Below are positions 24,244-33,159 of a stretch of 64,000 nt of DNA, piece by piece (the first letter of the stretch is position 1; every line of letters begins with the position of its first letter). The notes beneath the pieces are model-generated. The model searched no databases. It worked only from the letters and a program-made list of their open reading frames with translations, and was not told the origin of the DNA. Source of the DNA: Granulicella mallensis. Its GTDB lineage: Bacteria; Acidobacteriota; Terriglobia; Terriglobales; Acidobacteriaceae. Made by a program: the position numbers and the translations under genes. The DNA is taken from contig NZ_JACHIO010000016.1 in NCBI RefSeq assembly GCF_014203225.1, positions 1-64,000 on the forward strand, read 5' to 3'.

Positions 24244-26550
24244 TTGAGAACGACCTTGGAACAGCTTTGGGCACGCCCGGCTACCCTGCTGGCGATGGCC
24301 CTGATCATGGGTGTAGTCGCGCACGGGCAGGACTCCAAATCGTCATCCAAGCCTGCCAGCGCCGGCGAGGATTCGGCCAGCACCAGGCAATTGAAGCTTG
24401 GCCCGGTCGATCCTTCCGTCCCCCCGATCGACCTGCCGAAGAATCGCCCGGTCATCGGCGTAGCCCTGGGCGGCGGCGGCGCGCTGGCGATGAGCGATAT
24501 CGGTGTGCTGCAGTGGTTTGAAGAGCACCATATCCCGGTCGATGTCATCGCCGGAACCAGCATGGGCTCGATCATTGGGGCGCTCTACTCCACCGGCCAT
24601 ACCACCGAGCAGATGACGCACATCATGACAGACGAGTCGGTCGCCAGCGTCTTCCGCATCGACTCCGCCTTCTCGTCGCGCAGCTTCCGCCGCCGCGAAG
24701 ACAGCCGCGAGATCCCCAACGCCGTAACCGTCGGGCTCAAGCACGGGGTCTCCTTTCGCAACTCGCTGCTGACCGACACCGGCCTGAACGAGCTGCTGGA
24801 CAAGGAGTTCCTGCGCTACAACGACCAGACCGACTTCAACAGCCTGCCCATCCCCTTCCGCTGCCAGGCCACCGACCTGAACGACGCCAAGACCGTCACC
24901 TTCGCACGCGGCTCGCTGCAGGACGCGGTGCGGGCTTCGGCCTCGATCCCCGGCGTCTTCCGCCCCTTTCAGCTCGACGGGCATGAGTTCGTCGATGGTG
25001 CAATCCTCGAGAACCTGCCGACCGCCGACGTGAAGGCCATGAAGGCGGATGTGATCCTCGCCGTCAGCCTGCCGCTGCAGCCCGTCGGCAAAGGCGATCT
25101 GGATTCGATCCTGGGCGTGTTGCAGCGGGCCTTCTCGGTCGGCATCGAGGCCAATGAGATCCGCGACCGCAAGCTGGCAAATGTCGTCATCATGCCCGAA
25201 ATTACGGGCTTCGGCCAGGCCGACTACCTGAAGACCGCCAAGCTGGCAAGGGTCGGCTACGACGCCGCTGAATCGCAAAAGGACCAGTTGCTGAAGTATG
25301 CGCTCAACCAGGCCGATTGGGATGAGTACCTCGCTCACCGCCGCGCGAAGGAGCGCGGTCCGGCAGGCTCGGTCGTGCTGGTCAAGATCAAAGCGCCGAA
25401 CGAATCGGTGAAGGAAGCCGTCGAGCGCAAGTTTGGGCCCCTGGTGAATCAGCCCGTCAACACCGACCAGGTGGAAGGTCTGCTCGCCGACGTCCGCAGC
25501 GATGGGCGCTATGACGCCGACTACACCGTCGGCTACGACTCCCCCGATTCGACGCGGCCCATCCTGCTGGTAACGGTGAGCGACAAGAAGACAGGGCCGC
25601 CGTTCATGGATCTGGGCTTGAATCTCGCCGCACAGACTGGAGGCGTCACCCGCGCCACGATCAGCACGATCCTGCTGGACCAGGACTTCGGCGGCTATGG
25701 CTCGGAGCTGCGCGCGAAGATCGACTTCGGCTTCCTGACCCGGGTCGAAACGGAGTACTACCGCAAGCTGAACTGGAAGGGCCTCTTCGCCGCACCTCGC
25801 GCCAACCTGACACGCGAACCGTTCTACATCTACAGCGGCTCGACGCGGCTCTCGCAGCGCCAGTCGCAGCTCGCCGGAACGGGTGCGGACATTGGCTGGG
25901 GCGATGGAAAGCAGCAGGAGCTGCGTGCCGGCTGGCAGTTCCAAAACGTGCAATGGACGACCACCACCGGCTCCGACGGCCTGCCGAACTACAGCGGCAA
26001 CTCGCAGACGGCGCGCATCCGCTATGTTTACGACTCCCAGGACAGGGCTCTGGTACCGCAGTTCGGCGTGCGCGTCGTGACGGACCTGGGCTACCTCTAC
26101 GCAACACCGGGAAGCCCCAGCGCCCCGCAGCTCTTCGGTCAGATCTCGTTCGCGCACACCATCGGCAAAAAGAACATCGTGCTGGCCAATGGTGAAGGAG
26201 GAACGATGTTCAACCGCAACGTCGCACAACCCTTCCGCTACACGCTGGGCGGACCGCTGCGTCTGAGCGCCAGCGCCATCGACCAGTATCGCGGCACCGA
26301 CTACTTCCTGATCACCCCGGGCTACCTGCGGCGAATCGCAACCCTGCCCGCGCCACTCGGCCAGAGCATCTATGTCGGCCTGACCTATGAGGCCGGCCAG
26401 ATGCGTGCCCCGGATGCGTTACCGATCACCCGCCAGGACGTGTACTTCGGCCTGGTCGCGGAGACTCCGCTCGGCGTCATCACCATCGCCCCTTCGGTCG
26501 GCGACCACAACGAGCACAAGTTGACCTTTACGCTGGGGAGACTGTTTTAA
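24244..26550 (+). CDS. PlpD-like patatin autotransporter (type Vd layout)
   Basis: A 768-residue protein with a signal peptide (LLAMALIMGVVAHG) and a patatin lipase domain: oxyanion GGGGA (76-80), nucleophile S106 in GTSMGS, acid D251 in FVDGAILENLP. After about residue 370 comes a POTRA-like segment (VVLVKIKAPNESVKEAVERK) and then a C-terminal beta-barrel with surface-antigen-like strands, ending FTLGRLF with terminal Phe. This single-chain order is that of PlpD and other type Vd autotransporters, which deliver a phospholipase A outside the cell. Start is a TTG at 24244 because the first ATG (24295) would cut into the signal peptide. Predicted substrate: phospholipids. Confidence 0.85.
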   Translation: MRTTLEQLWARPATLLAMALIMGVVAHGQDSKSSSKPASAGEDSASTRQLKLGPVDPSVPPIDLPKNRPVIGVALGGGGALAMSDIGVLQWFEEHHIPVDVIAGTSMGSIIGALYSTGHTTEQMTHIMTDESVASVFRIDSAFSSRSFRRREDSREIPNAVTVGLKHGVSFRNSLLTDTGLNELLDKEFLRYNDQTDFNSLPIPFRCQATDLNDAKTVTFARGSLQDAVRASASIPGVFRPFQLDGHEFVDGAILENLPTADVKAMKADVILAVSLPLQPVGKGDLDSILGVLQRAFSVGIEANEIRDRKLANVVIMPEITGFGQADYLKTAKLARVGYDAAESQKDQLLKYALNQADWDEYLAHRRAKERGPAGSVVLVKIKAPNESVKEAVERKFGPLVNQPVNTDQVEGLLADVRSDGRYDADYTVGYDSPDSTRPILLVTVSDKKTGPPFMDLGLNLAAQTGGVTRATISTILLDQDFGGYGSELRAKIDFGFLTRVETEYYRKLNWKGLFAAPRANLTREPFYIYSGSTRLSQRQSQLAGTGADIGWGDGKQQELRAGWQFQNVQWTTTTGSDGLPNYSGNSQTARIRYVYDSQDRALVPQFGVRVVTDLGYLYATPGSPSAPQLFGQISFAHTIGKKNIVLANGEGGTMFNRNVAQPFRYTLGGPLRLSASAIDQYRGTDYFLITPGYLRRIATLPAPLGQSIYVGLTYEAGQMRAPDALPITRQDVYFGLVAETPLGVITIAPSVGDHNEHKLTFTLGRLF

Positions 26551-26553
26551 AAG

Positions 26554-26664
26554 CAGAGTGTAGAGAGTAGAGGATAGAGTGTAGACGCGATTCGCCTTGA
26601 CGATTCGCTGCCCGTTCGAGGGGAGGCTGTCGTCTACACTCTATCCTCTACTCTCTACACTCTG
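26554..26664. repeat. Perfect 34-bp inverted repeat between convergent genes
   Basis: Arms 26554-26587 and 26631-26664 are exactly complementary (CAGAGTGTAGAGAGTAGAGG start), with 43 bases between. The spacing and placement fit a bidirectional terminator or cruciform; its purine-rich, T/A-G simple sequence is unlike the other repeats here. Confidence 0.8.
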
Positions 26665-26666
26665 TC

Positions 26667-27416
26667 TTATCGCCCTTCGCTCAACCGTGCTGCCAGACGT
26701 TCCGGCAGGGCGGCCTTGCGGATCGCTGCCTGCGCTCCGGCGACGTCGTAGGGGATGCGGCAGAAGGTGATGCACTCGGCCTGGTCGTCGTAGATCGCAT
26801 AGGCTGCGCGCCAGTCGCCATCGCGGGGCTGGCCGACCGAACCGGGATTGATCAGGTGCCGCGTCCCGACGGGGACCTCCATCGTGACCTGCTCGGGGGT
26901 ATCGCGTTCGAGGTACTGGGGACGGTCCTCTTCCCACTCCTGCTCGCTCTGGGAGAAGCCTCCCTGCACATGGGTGTGGCCGAAGAAGGTGATCTCGGTC
27001 TCCATCCGCTGCAGCGGCGTCCAGGCGTCGCGCATGGAGATGATGTAGTGGTCTTCATGCAGCGGCGAACCGTGGGCACACATCGCCCGCGAACTCGCGC
27101 GCACCGGCCCCTGGGGCATGGAGCGCACCCACTCGAGGTTCTCCGGCGTGAGCTTGCGGTGGGTCCAGTCCGCGGCCATCGCGGCGATGGGATTGAAGCC
27201 TTGCGAACTGGTGAGGCCGCAGCAGACACGATCGTGATTGCCGCGCACGTTCACGGTTGCCAGCGGCCGAATCAGGTCGATGACCTCATTCGGATTGCCG
27301 CCGTAGCCGACCGTGTCGCCGAGGTTCCAGAGAGCGTCGAAGGCTCCAGCCGCAGCGAGCACGGCCTCAAGTGCCTGAAGGTTGCCGTGAATGTCAGAGA
27401 CGATGAGAACGCGCAT
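26667..27416 (-). CDS. Metallophosphoesterase (YfcE/MJ0936-type)
   Basis: A 249-residue calcineurin-like phosphoesterase. It starts MRVLIVSDIHGNLQALEAVL with the metal motif D8-I-H10, followed by LWNLGDTVGYGG (GD), VRGNHDRV (GNHD, residues about 73-76), GHTHVQGG (GHTH), and the HLINPGSVGQPRD motif. These are all the metal-binding segments of the small phosphodiesterase clade. Length is typical. Substrate not determinable; cyclic or protein phosphate esters are usual. Convergent with the patatin gene and followed by the 34-bp perfect hairpin. Confidence 0.9.
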   Translation of the reverse strand: MRVLIVSDIHGNLQALEAVLAAAGAFDALWNLGDTVGYGGNPNEVIDLIRPLATVNVRGNHDRVCCGLTSSQGFNPIAAMAADWTHRKLTPENLEWVRSMPQGPVRASSRAMCAHGSPLHEDHYIISMRDAWTPLQRMETEITFFGHTHVQGGFSQSEQEWEEDRPQYLERDTPEQVTMEVPVGTRHLINPGSVGQPRDGDWRAAYAIYDDQAECITFCRIPYDVAGAQAAIRKAALPERLAARLSEGR

Positions 27417-27487
27417 GAGACGAAGGGTCAGTCTACTCCATTAGCGGCAAGATAGGGATAGAGACTGCCCCTGCATACGCGATTTAA

Positions 27488-27560
27488 GCTTCGAGTTGCG
27501 AGTGATGAGTTACGAGTTGCGAGACTCGTAACTCGCGACTCACAGCTCGCAACTCAAAGC
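27488..27560. repeat. Imperfect inverted repeat of simple sequence
   Basis: Units of GAGTTGCGAG and TTACGAGT occur in both orientations (left from 27492, right to 27555). It lies between the ABC ATPase and the phosphoesterase genes. Looks like a degenerating hairpin. Confidence 0.5.
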
Positions 27561-28412
27561 CTACACCGTCGCCAGCGGCCGGTCGCGCGGCGTCGTCATC
27601 GAAGGCGCAGAAGCCAGCAGACTGCGGGTATAGGCATGCTGGGGATGCGTGAAGATCTGCGTCGCGCTGCCCTGCTCCACGATCGCTCCGTGCTGCATGA
27701 CGGCAACCCGGTCGGCCACCTGCGAAACTACCGCGAGATCGTGCGAGATGAACAGCATCGACAGATTGTGCTCCGCCCGCAGACGTTTGAGCAACGCGAT
27801 GATCTGCGCCTGCACGGTGACGTCGAGCGCGGTCGTCGGTTCGTCCGCGATCAGCAGGCGCGGTTTATTGATCAGCGCCATCGCAATCACGATGCGCTGG
27901 CGCTGGCCGCCGGAGAACTGGTGGGGATAGTCGTCAATGCGGCGCTCGGGATCGGGTAGCGCGACCTCGCGCATGGCTTCGAGCACGCGCTCCCGGACCT
28001 CGCGGCGCGAGGTGCGAGGAGCATGTGCCAGCAAGGCTTCGGCAATCTGCTGCCCAACCTTCATCACTGGATTCAGCGCGGTCATCGGCTCCTGGAAGAT
28101 CATTGCGATCGAACGGGAGCGATGCCGGCGCATGGCCTCCTCCGGCAGATGGAGCAGGTCTTCAGGCTCCTTCCCCGTGGGCGCGAAGGCGATGCTGCCG
28201 TTCACACTCGCACTGGGTGGCAGAAGCCGAAGCAGCGCCAGCGAGGTCGCCGACTTGCCCGAACCGGATTCACCGACCAGGCCGAGCGTCTCGCCGTGCG
28301 CGAGGTCGAACGAGATGCCATGCACGCACTCGCGTCCGGAGAAGGCGATACGAAGGTCGCGAACCGAAAGCAGATTCTGGATGGCCGTGGGTTCGTTCTT
28401 CGAAGGGTTCAT
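27561..28412 (-). CDS. Dpp/Opp-type ABC transporter ATP-binding protein
   Basis: A 283-residue ATPase of peptide transporters. Walker A is GESGSGKS (47-54), the Q-loop is [11 protein letters not shown] (109-119), signature SGGQRQR (about 166-172), Walker [13 protein letters not shown] (about 188-199), and the His-switch is SHDLAVVS. The start with MTALNP and TTALDV is typical of DppD/OppD. No permease, binding protein or DppF partner lies next to it, so it is an orphan here; it may serve a transporter encoded elsewhere or have lost its partners. Start ATG 28412 has no strong ribosome-binding site. Confidence 0.85.
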   Translation of the reverse strand: MNPSKNEPTAIQNLLSVRDLRIAFSGRECVHGISFDLAHGETLGLVGESGSGKSATSLALLRLLPPSASVNGSIAFAPTGKEPEDLLHLPEEAMRRHRSRSIAMIFQEPMTALNPVMKVGQQIAEALLAHAPRTSRREVRERVLEAMREVALPDPERRIDDYPHQFSGGQRQRIVIAMALINKPRLLIADEPTTALDVTVQAQIIALLKRLRAEHNLSMLFISHDLAVVSQVADRVAVMQHGAIVEQGSATQIFTHPQHAYTRSLLASAPSMTTPRDRPLATV

Positions 28413-28456
28413 CGTTGTAACGAGAATAGCGAATGACGACGAAAAACAGGCAACGA

Positions 28457-30145
28457 CTACTTCGGCAGAATGTTCAACGTGCGCCAGGGACTGATCTTCA
28501 TCTCGCCCTCAGCGCCTACGCTCCACACGCGCCAGCGATATCGTCCCTGGCTGCTGGCGAACTGCGCGGTGACCCGCGTCTGCAGCTTGGGGTTGTGGTC
28601 CGGAGCCAGATAGAGGTGCGAGTCCAGCCAACCGCCGCGCGACCGCTGCCACTCCACTACCTGCAGCCCGGCGCCGCCGCCGTTATCCCACCACAGCTCC
28701 GGTACCGGGGGACGCGAATCGCCATCCGCCGGAGAAGCCTGCGAGATGCCCACCACTCCAGCGTGCCGCTCCGCTCTTGCCGGGGGGCTGGTATTTGCCA
28801 GAGCCAGGCGCTCGCTCTGCTGCTCTACCTCCGGCAGATTCAGCGACACATGCAGAACCTTCCAGGCCCCGCTGTCCGCCCGGCGCAGCACCACCAAAGG
28901 GTGGGCCAGTCCAAAGACGCTGTCCGACGAGACCATCACGCGCAGCGCCACAACCGCCAGGCGCTCAGCCGTCGAAGCCTGTATCACCTCGACACGAACG
29001 GCCCCGGCATCGGCCACTCCGTTCCCGGTCGTCGCCAGCAATCCCTGCCCCAGCCGCGGCGAAAAATCCGCCATGGAAGGGTCGGCAGCCTCACCCAGGT
29101 TCTCTCCGCGCAGCAGATGTCCTATCGCGCTTACGGCTACGTCCGCCGCGTCCTGCGACCGCTTCGACGAACTCTGCTGCACACAACCCGCACAGCTATC
29201 TCCCTCGCTCATCCACAGCGCAAAGGCCTTTGCGGTCTCCATGTGCGGCGCCCGGGCAAGAATTGCAAACTCCGGGGTAAAAGATTCTCCGTAGGGCAAA
29301 CCATCCGCCAGGAAGGATGCCGGCTGCAGCATTGCCAGGCCAAATCGACCTTGCAGCCCGCTCCACCACTCCGCCGACAGCGGTCCGATCAGCAGATCCG
29401 GATAGGCTGTCGTTCCCTTGACGGCTGCCAGGTCGTCCTTCAGATCGTCCACATACACATCGACGAATTGGACCTGAAGCTCCGGAAAGAGATCCTGCAG
29501 GTCAGCTGCAAGCCTTTCCTGTAAAGGATCCGGCTTTGGCGCATTGGCGGCACTCGTTCCGGCCTGCGCGATCGTACTCAGCGAGTTCCCGAAGCTTCCC
29601 GCAGTCTGGCCATGATTGCTCGCGGCGGTGCCGTAGGTGCTTGCCGTCTGTCCATAGCTGCCTGCAGTCTGGCCATGGTTGCTCGAGGCCGTGCCAAAGC
29701 TGCCGGACGGCTGGCCGAAGCTCCCGGCAGTCTGTTCCTTGTAGTCGCTCGCTTTACTGGACGGGTCCGCAGGAGTGCCTGCGGTGTTGCCGTTCGTATT
29801 TTGATCCGTGGAGGGCATCGCGTTTTCAGCGCTGATGGTGGGGCTGCTGGAGGCCACTCCATAGTTGCTGGAGGCTGTCCCATAGTCGCTGGCGCTCTGG
29901 CCAAAGCTGCTGGCGCTCTGCTCGCGGTAGGTGATCTCCGCCTGGTCACGATTTCCGGCGGACGCGCCCCTTGGCCGATGTCCGGAGGCCGGCCTCAGGA
30001 CCCAGATGGTGAGACGCCCCTGTCGCAGCGCGTCTAAAGAATCTCCAGGATCTCCGGCGGAATCTTCAGACTGCGCCCGCGCCGAACCGGCACAAGCCAG
30101 CAGCACGAACATCGCACACCACGTTGCCCATTGCTTCGCGCGCAC
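28457..30145 (-). CDS. Exported protein with tandem Gly/Ser/Ala repeats
   Basis: About 562 residues from a GTG at 30145 that follows GGAGG with good spacing; an upstream in-frame stretch to 30253 is unlikely coding. A signal peptide ([17 protein letters not shown]) is followed by a low-complexity region of about 130 residues built from imperfect 7-residue units such as [14 protein letters not shown] and GTASSNH. From about residue 200 on it is an ordinary globular region ([20 protein letters not shown], then [19 protein letters not shown]) that vaguely recalls solute-binding folds, and a C-terminal part rich in Trp ([15 protein letters not shown]). I cannot name a family. Possibly a surface or periplasmic receptor. 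Confidence 0.65.
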   Translation of the reverse strand: MRAKQWATWCAMFVLLACAGSARAQSEDSAGDPGDSLDALRQGRLTIWVLRPASGHRPRGASAGNRDQAEITYREQSASSFGQSASDYGTASSNYGVASSSPTISAENAMPSTDQNTNGNTAGTPADPSSKASDYKEQTAGSFGQPSGSFGTASSNHGQTAGSYGQTASTYGTAASNHGQTAGSFGNSLSTIAQAGTSAANAPKPDPLQERLAADLQDLFPELQVQFVDVYVDDLKDDLAAVKGTTAYPDLLIGPLSAEWWSGLQGRFGLAMLQPASFLADGLPYGESFTPEFAILARAPHMETAKAFALWMSEGDSCAGCVQQSSSKRSQDAADVAVSAIGHLLRGENLGEAADPSMADFSPRLGQGLLATTGNGVADAGAVRVEVIQASTAERLAVVALRVMVSSDSVFGLAHPLVVLRRADSGAWKVLHVSLNLPEVEQQSERLALANTSPPARAERHAGVVGISQASPADGDSRPPVPELWWDNGGGAGLQVVEWQRSRGGWLDSHLYLAPDHNPKLQTRVTAQFASSQGRYRWRVWSVGAEGEMKISPWRTLNILPK

Positions 30146-30305
30146 GATGCTCCTCCGCTGGACTTCTGGCCTTCTCGGCAAGTTTACAGCCCAATGAAGA
30201 TTGGACGCCCACAGGATGCGAACGTCGCAGAGCTTTTGCTCCTGTCCTCCCATTCACAGCTCCACAGCGAACACCTCGCGTCCAGAGCCTGTGTTCGCTC
30301 ATCCA

Positions 30306-31376
30306 ATGGATATGAGCGACACCCTTCGCCTCTCAGTGCTCGACCAATCTCCTGTCCTTGCAGGCTCGACGCCTGCCCAGGCGCTGGCCAACTCGCTCGA
30401 CCTCGCGCAGCATGTCGACCGGCTCGGCTATACGAGGCTGTGGTACTCCGAGCACCATGCAATGGATCTGCTCGCCTGCACTGCGCCGGAGATCCTGATC
30501 GCGCGGGCTGCCGGGGCGACGAAGCGGATTCGCGTTGGGTCCGGCGGAATCATGCTCCCGCACTACTCGCCCCTGAAAGTAGCCGAAGTCTTCCGCACCC
30601 TGCATGCGATGTTTCCCGAACGCATCGATCTCGGCATCGGGCGCGCACCGGGCGGCGGACAGCTCGAAGCCTACGCGCTGCGGCGCAACCGGCAGGGAGC
30701 CCAGACGGACGACTTCCCCAAGCAGCTGGCCGAGCTGCAAGCCTTTCTGCACCCCGAGCGCTTTCCGGACGATCATCCCTTCCGCAACATCCGTGTCGCT
30801 CCCGATGCACCCGGCGCGCCTGACATCTGGTTGCTGGGCTCGTCGATGTGGTCGGCGGTGACAGCCGCGCAAGAGGGCTTGCCCTACGCCTTCGCCCACT
30901 TCTTTTCCCCGATCGCGACGCGCCAGGCCATCGAGCATTACCAGCGTAACTTCCAGGCCTCTTCCAGCCGCACGAAGCCTGAAGCCACACTGGCCATCGG
31001 CGTGATCTGCGCGCCTACCGAGGAGGAGGCGAAGTATCTCCATGCTTCGGTACGCCTGCTGCAACGCCGCATTCGCATGGACGACCGCCGTCCCGTCGCC
31101 AGCCCCGAGGACGCACTGCGTGAGTTGGGCGCCGTTCCTACAGCGCCCAATCCGCTGCTGTCGTTTACAGCCGGAACCCTCGATGCCCCGGAAGAGGGAG
31201 AATGGCCGCGCTACGTCGTCGGCACCCCGGAACAAGTCGCCGCAAGACTGCGCTCGCTGGCGGAAGAGCTGCATTTGAAGGAGTTGATCGTGAACACCAT
31301 CACGCACTCGCATGAGGCGCGGCTGCGGTCTTACCAACTGCTTGCGGAAGAGATGCATCTTGAATTGACGGCATAA
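30306..31376 (+). CDS. LLM-class flavin-dependent oxidoreductase
   Basis: A luciferase-like monooxygenase-fold enzyme of about 356 residues. The ATG at 30306 gives MDMSDTLRLSVLDQSPVLAG, the group-1 signature. SEHHAMDLL, IRVGSGGIMLPHYSPLKVAE, FPERIDLGIGRAPGG and YFAHFFSP-like AFAHFFSPIATRQAIE segments match the bacterial luciferase superfamily that uses FMN or F420. The longer open frame (from 30201) has nothing family-like upstream. Substrate unknown. It is divergent from the repeat-protein gene at 28457, 160 bases apart. The gene is followed by the family E and D repeats. Confidence 0.9.
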   Translation: MDMSDTLRLSVLDQSPVLAGSTPAQALANSLDLAQHVDRLGYTRLWYSEHHAMDLLACTAPEILIARAAGATKRIRVGSGGIMLPHYSPLKVAEVFRTLHAMFPERIDLGIGRAPGGGQLEAYALRRNRQGAQTDDFPKQLAELQAFLHPERFPDDHPFRNIRVAPDAPGAPDIWLLGSSMWSAVTAAQEGLPYAFAHFFSPIATRQAIEHYQRNFQASSSRTKPEATLAIGVICAPTEEEAKYLHASVRLLQRRIRMDDRRPVASPEDALRELGAVPTAPNPLLSFTAGTLDAPEEGEWPRYVVGTPEQVAARLRSLAEELHLKELIVNTITHSHEARLRSYQLLAEEMHLELTA

Positions 31377-31432
31377 TTGTTTGAGGTGGTGTCGCAGGTC
31401 AGCTTCGAGGAAGAGATCGAACGGGGCTGGGT

Positions 31433-31702
31433 AGTGTCTGACGAATCGACAAGTACGCTTTTGCTGTTGTCTCTGAGATAGGCCCGGGCTTTAGCCCGGG
31501 TATTACGGGACCAATACGAAGGGGGCTTCAGCCCCTGGGACAAGCCTTCCTCCCCCTTGGCATTTTTGCTTGCCGAGAGGAGAGCCTATCCCAGGGGCTG
31601 AAGCCCCTTTATCGCCTGTCTTGAATGTCCGGGCTGAAGCCCGGACCTATCTCAGAAGCAAAGACAAAAACAAAAGCCACTATCTCCGATTCGTCAGACA
31701 CT
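31433..31702. repeat. Repeat family E copy 2 with 16-bp terminal inverted repeats
   Basis: The 220-base core is nearly identical to the element at 15071. Here it is bounded by AGTGTCTGACGAATCG (31433-31448) and its exact complement (31687-31702), giving a 270-base element with transposon-like ends. No ORF inside. The gap 31377-31904 contains this, a family D half and the 20-bp inverted repeat, and no gene. Confidence 0.75.
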
Positions 31703-31735
31703 CCCTAAAGCCCAATTCTTGCCTGGCCCTTATTC

Positions 31736-31803
31736 CGTAGCCTAAAGGCTACGGCTCCCTCCGTCTCCGTGACGCTGAAGCGTCACGAAACGCGCTTCGC
31801 GCA
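31736..31803. repeat. Repeat family D, partial copy 2
   Basis: Only the right half of the composite: TTCCGTAGCCTAAAGGCTAC, CTCCCTCCGTCTCC, a GACGC hairpin and GCGCTTCGCGC. It lies directly before the 20-bp inverted repeat. Confidence 0.65.
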
Positions 31804-31853
31804 ATTGAATGAAACAACTTCTGACCGCTCCCACATAGCGCCCTCCTCAAACC

Positions 31854-31908
31854 GCATGATTTGTGTTCAGTTTGGCTCAACAGGCTCTAAACTGAACACA
31901 AATCATGC
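31854..31908. promoter_or_regulatory. Perfect 20-bp inverted repeat overlapping a start codon
   Basis: Arms 31854-31873 and 31889-31908 are exactly complementary (left arm GCATGATTTGTGTTCAGTTT), with a 15-base spacer. The ATG of the following flavoprotein (31905) lies in the right arm. In RNA it would form a very stable stem that hides the start codon; in DNA it could be an operator or a mobile-element relic. Confidence 0.6.
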
Positions 31909-33104
31909 TCTCTTACGATGTCCTGATCCTCGGCGCAGGCCCAGCGGGATGCTCTGCGGCTTATGACCTTGCCCGCGCAGGCAAGCGCGTCCTGATGCTC
32001 GACAAGCGCACGTTTCCACGCCATAAAGCCTGCGCCTGCGGACTCACACGCAAGACGCTGAAGGCTCTGCGCTACTCCGTCGAGCCGGTCGTCGAACGCG
32101 TGTGCCACGAGATTGTGCTGCGACACATCGCATCCCGCACCGCGCGGCGCGTCCTGGTGCGAACCCGCGATCCCATCTGCGCCATGGCCGTGCGCGAACG
32201 CTTCGACGAATTCTGCCTGCAGCAGACACTCGCTGCCGGAGCGGAGCTGCGCAAGGTTGAAGGCATCGTTGCGCTGCGCGAGGAGACAGATCGGATAGAG
32301 ATCGACATAGCGACCGCAGCCGGCATCGAGACAGTGGAAGCTCCCGTGGTGATTGGCGCCGACGGCTCCAATGGACAGTCACGACGGCTCGCCGAGGGGC
32401 TGCGCACCAGCAAAGAGGTAAGGGCTGCGGCACTACCCGCTGAGCCGCAATGGTATGCGCGCGGGTTTGCGTTGGAGGCCACCGTCCCTTACGCGATGCT
32501 GCCCATAGCTCTTCCCGGCGGCGATACACCGCAGGATCTCGTCTTCGATTTTGCTCCTCTACCCGGCGGCTATGGCTGGCTGTTTCCCAAGGGCGACCAT
32601 GTCAACATTGGTGTCGGAGTCTTCGCGCCAACCCCCACGGGAGATGCCTGCCTGAAGAGCGTGACACGCGCCTTACTGGCCGAGTACACAAACGCAAAAC
32701 TCGGCATCACAACCCTCCCGAATATCACGGGGCAATCTCTTGGCATGGGCGGACAGGCCTATGTGCCGCGTGGGCGCGTGCTGCTGGCAGGGGATGCCGC
32801 CGGCCTCGTCGATCCGCTGACCGGAGAAGGCATTTATTCGGCGATCGTAAGCGGACAGGCTGCAGCTGAGGCGATCCTCGCCTGCGACACTACAGACCTC
32901 ACCGAAGAGTATGCGCGACGCCTGCAACCCTTGCAGAAGACCCTGGCCTTTTCGCGTCGCGCGGCACAGTCGTTTTATGCGCAACCGGAACGTGGGTTTC
33001 GCGTGATGCGAACGCCGCTACTGCGCTCGCTCGTACTGAAGACCTACTCCGATGGACTGCCACCCACAAAGCTGCTGGGCATTCTGTCGAAGATCTTCGC
33101 ATAG
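31905..33104 (+). CDS. Geranylgeranyl-reductase-family FAD oxidoreductase
   Basis: A 399-residue flavoprotein. The start MLSYDVLILGAGPAGCSAAY is the FAD-binding dinucleotide fold; VIGADGSNGQSRR is the GD-like motif, and VLLAGDAAGLVDPLTGEG the second FAD motif. The overall pattern matches the geranylgeranyl reductase/ChlP family, which saturates isoprenoid chains of quinones, chlorophyll or membrane lipids; for this organism menaquinone or lipid side chains are plausible (inference). The start codon sits in a perfect inverted repeat, and no ribosome-binding site is visible inside or before it, so the true start might be another codon. Convergent with the following receptor, which has its own terminator. 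Confidence 0.85.
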   Translation: MLSYDVLILGAGPAGCSAAYDLARAGKRVLMLDKRTFPRHKACACGLTRKTLKALRYSVEPVVERVCHEIVLRHIASRTARRVLVRTRDPICAMAVRERFDEFCLQQTLAAGAELRKVEGIVALREETDRIEIDIATAAGIETVEAPVVIGADGSNGQSRRLAEGLRTSKEVRAAALPAEPQWYARGFALEATVPYAMLPIALPGGDTPQDLVFDFAPLPGGYGWLFPKGDHVNIGVGVFAPTPTGDACLKSVTRALLAEYTNAKLGITTLPNITGQSLGMGGQAYVPRGRVLLAGDAAGLVDPLTGEGIYSAIVSGQAAAEAILACDTTDLTEEYARRLQPLQKTLAFSRRAAQSFYAQPERGFRVMRTPLLRSLVLKTYSDGLPPTKLLGILSKIFA

Positions 33105-33105
33105 A

Positions 33106-33137
33106 CAAAAAAGGGGCGATGGCCGAAGCCATCGCCC
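33106..33137 (-). terminator. Rho-independent terminator of the second Oar-like receptor
   Basis: On the minus strand: 10-bp GC-rich stem GGGCGATGGC / GCCATCGCCC with TTCG tetraloop, followed by a T-rich tract (complement of 33106-33112). It lies 20 bases after the receptor stop at 33160. On the plus strand it also lies just behind the flavoprotein stop. Confidence 0.85.
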
Positions 33138-33159
33138 TTGAGAGGAGCAGTTACTACCG

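Noticed and set aside
24343-26229. 628-residue minus-strand ORF
   Set aside because: Antisense to the patatin autotransporter; no domain pattern.
28433-29524. 363-residue plus-strand ORF
   Set aside because: Antisense to the repeat-protein gene; Arg/Gln/His-rich shadow composition.
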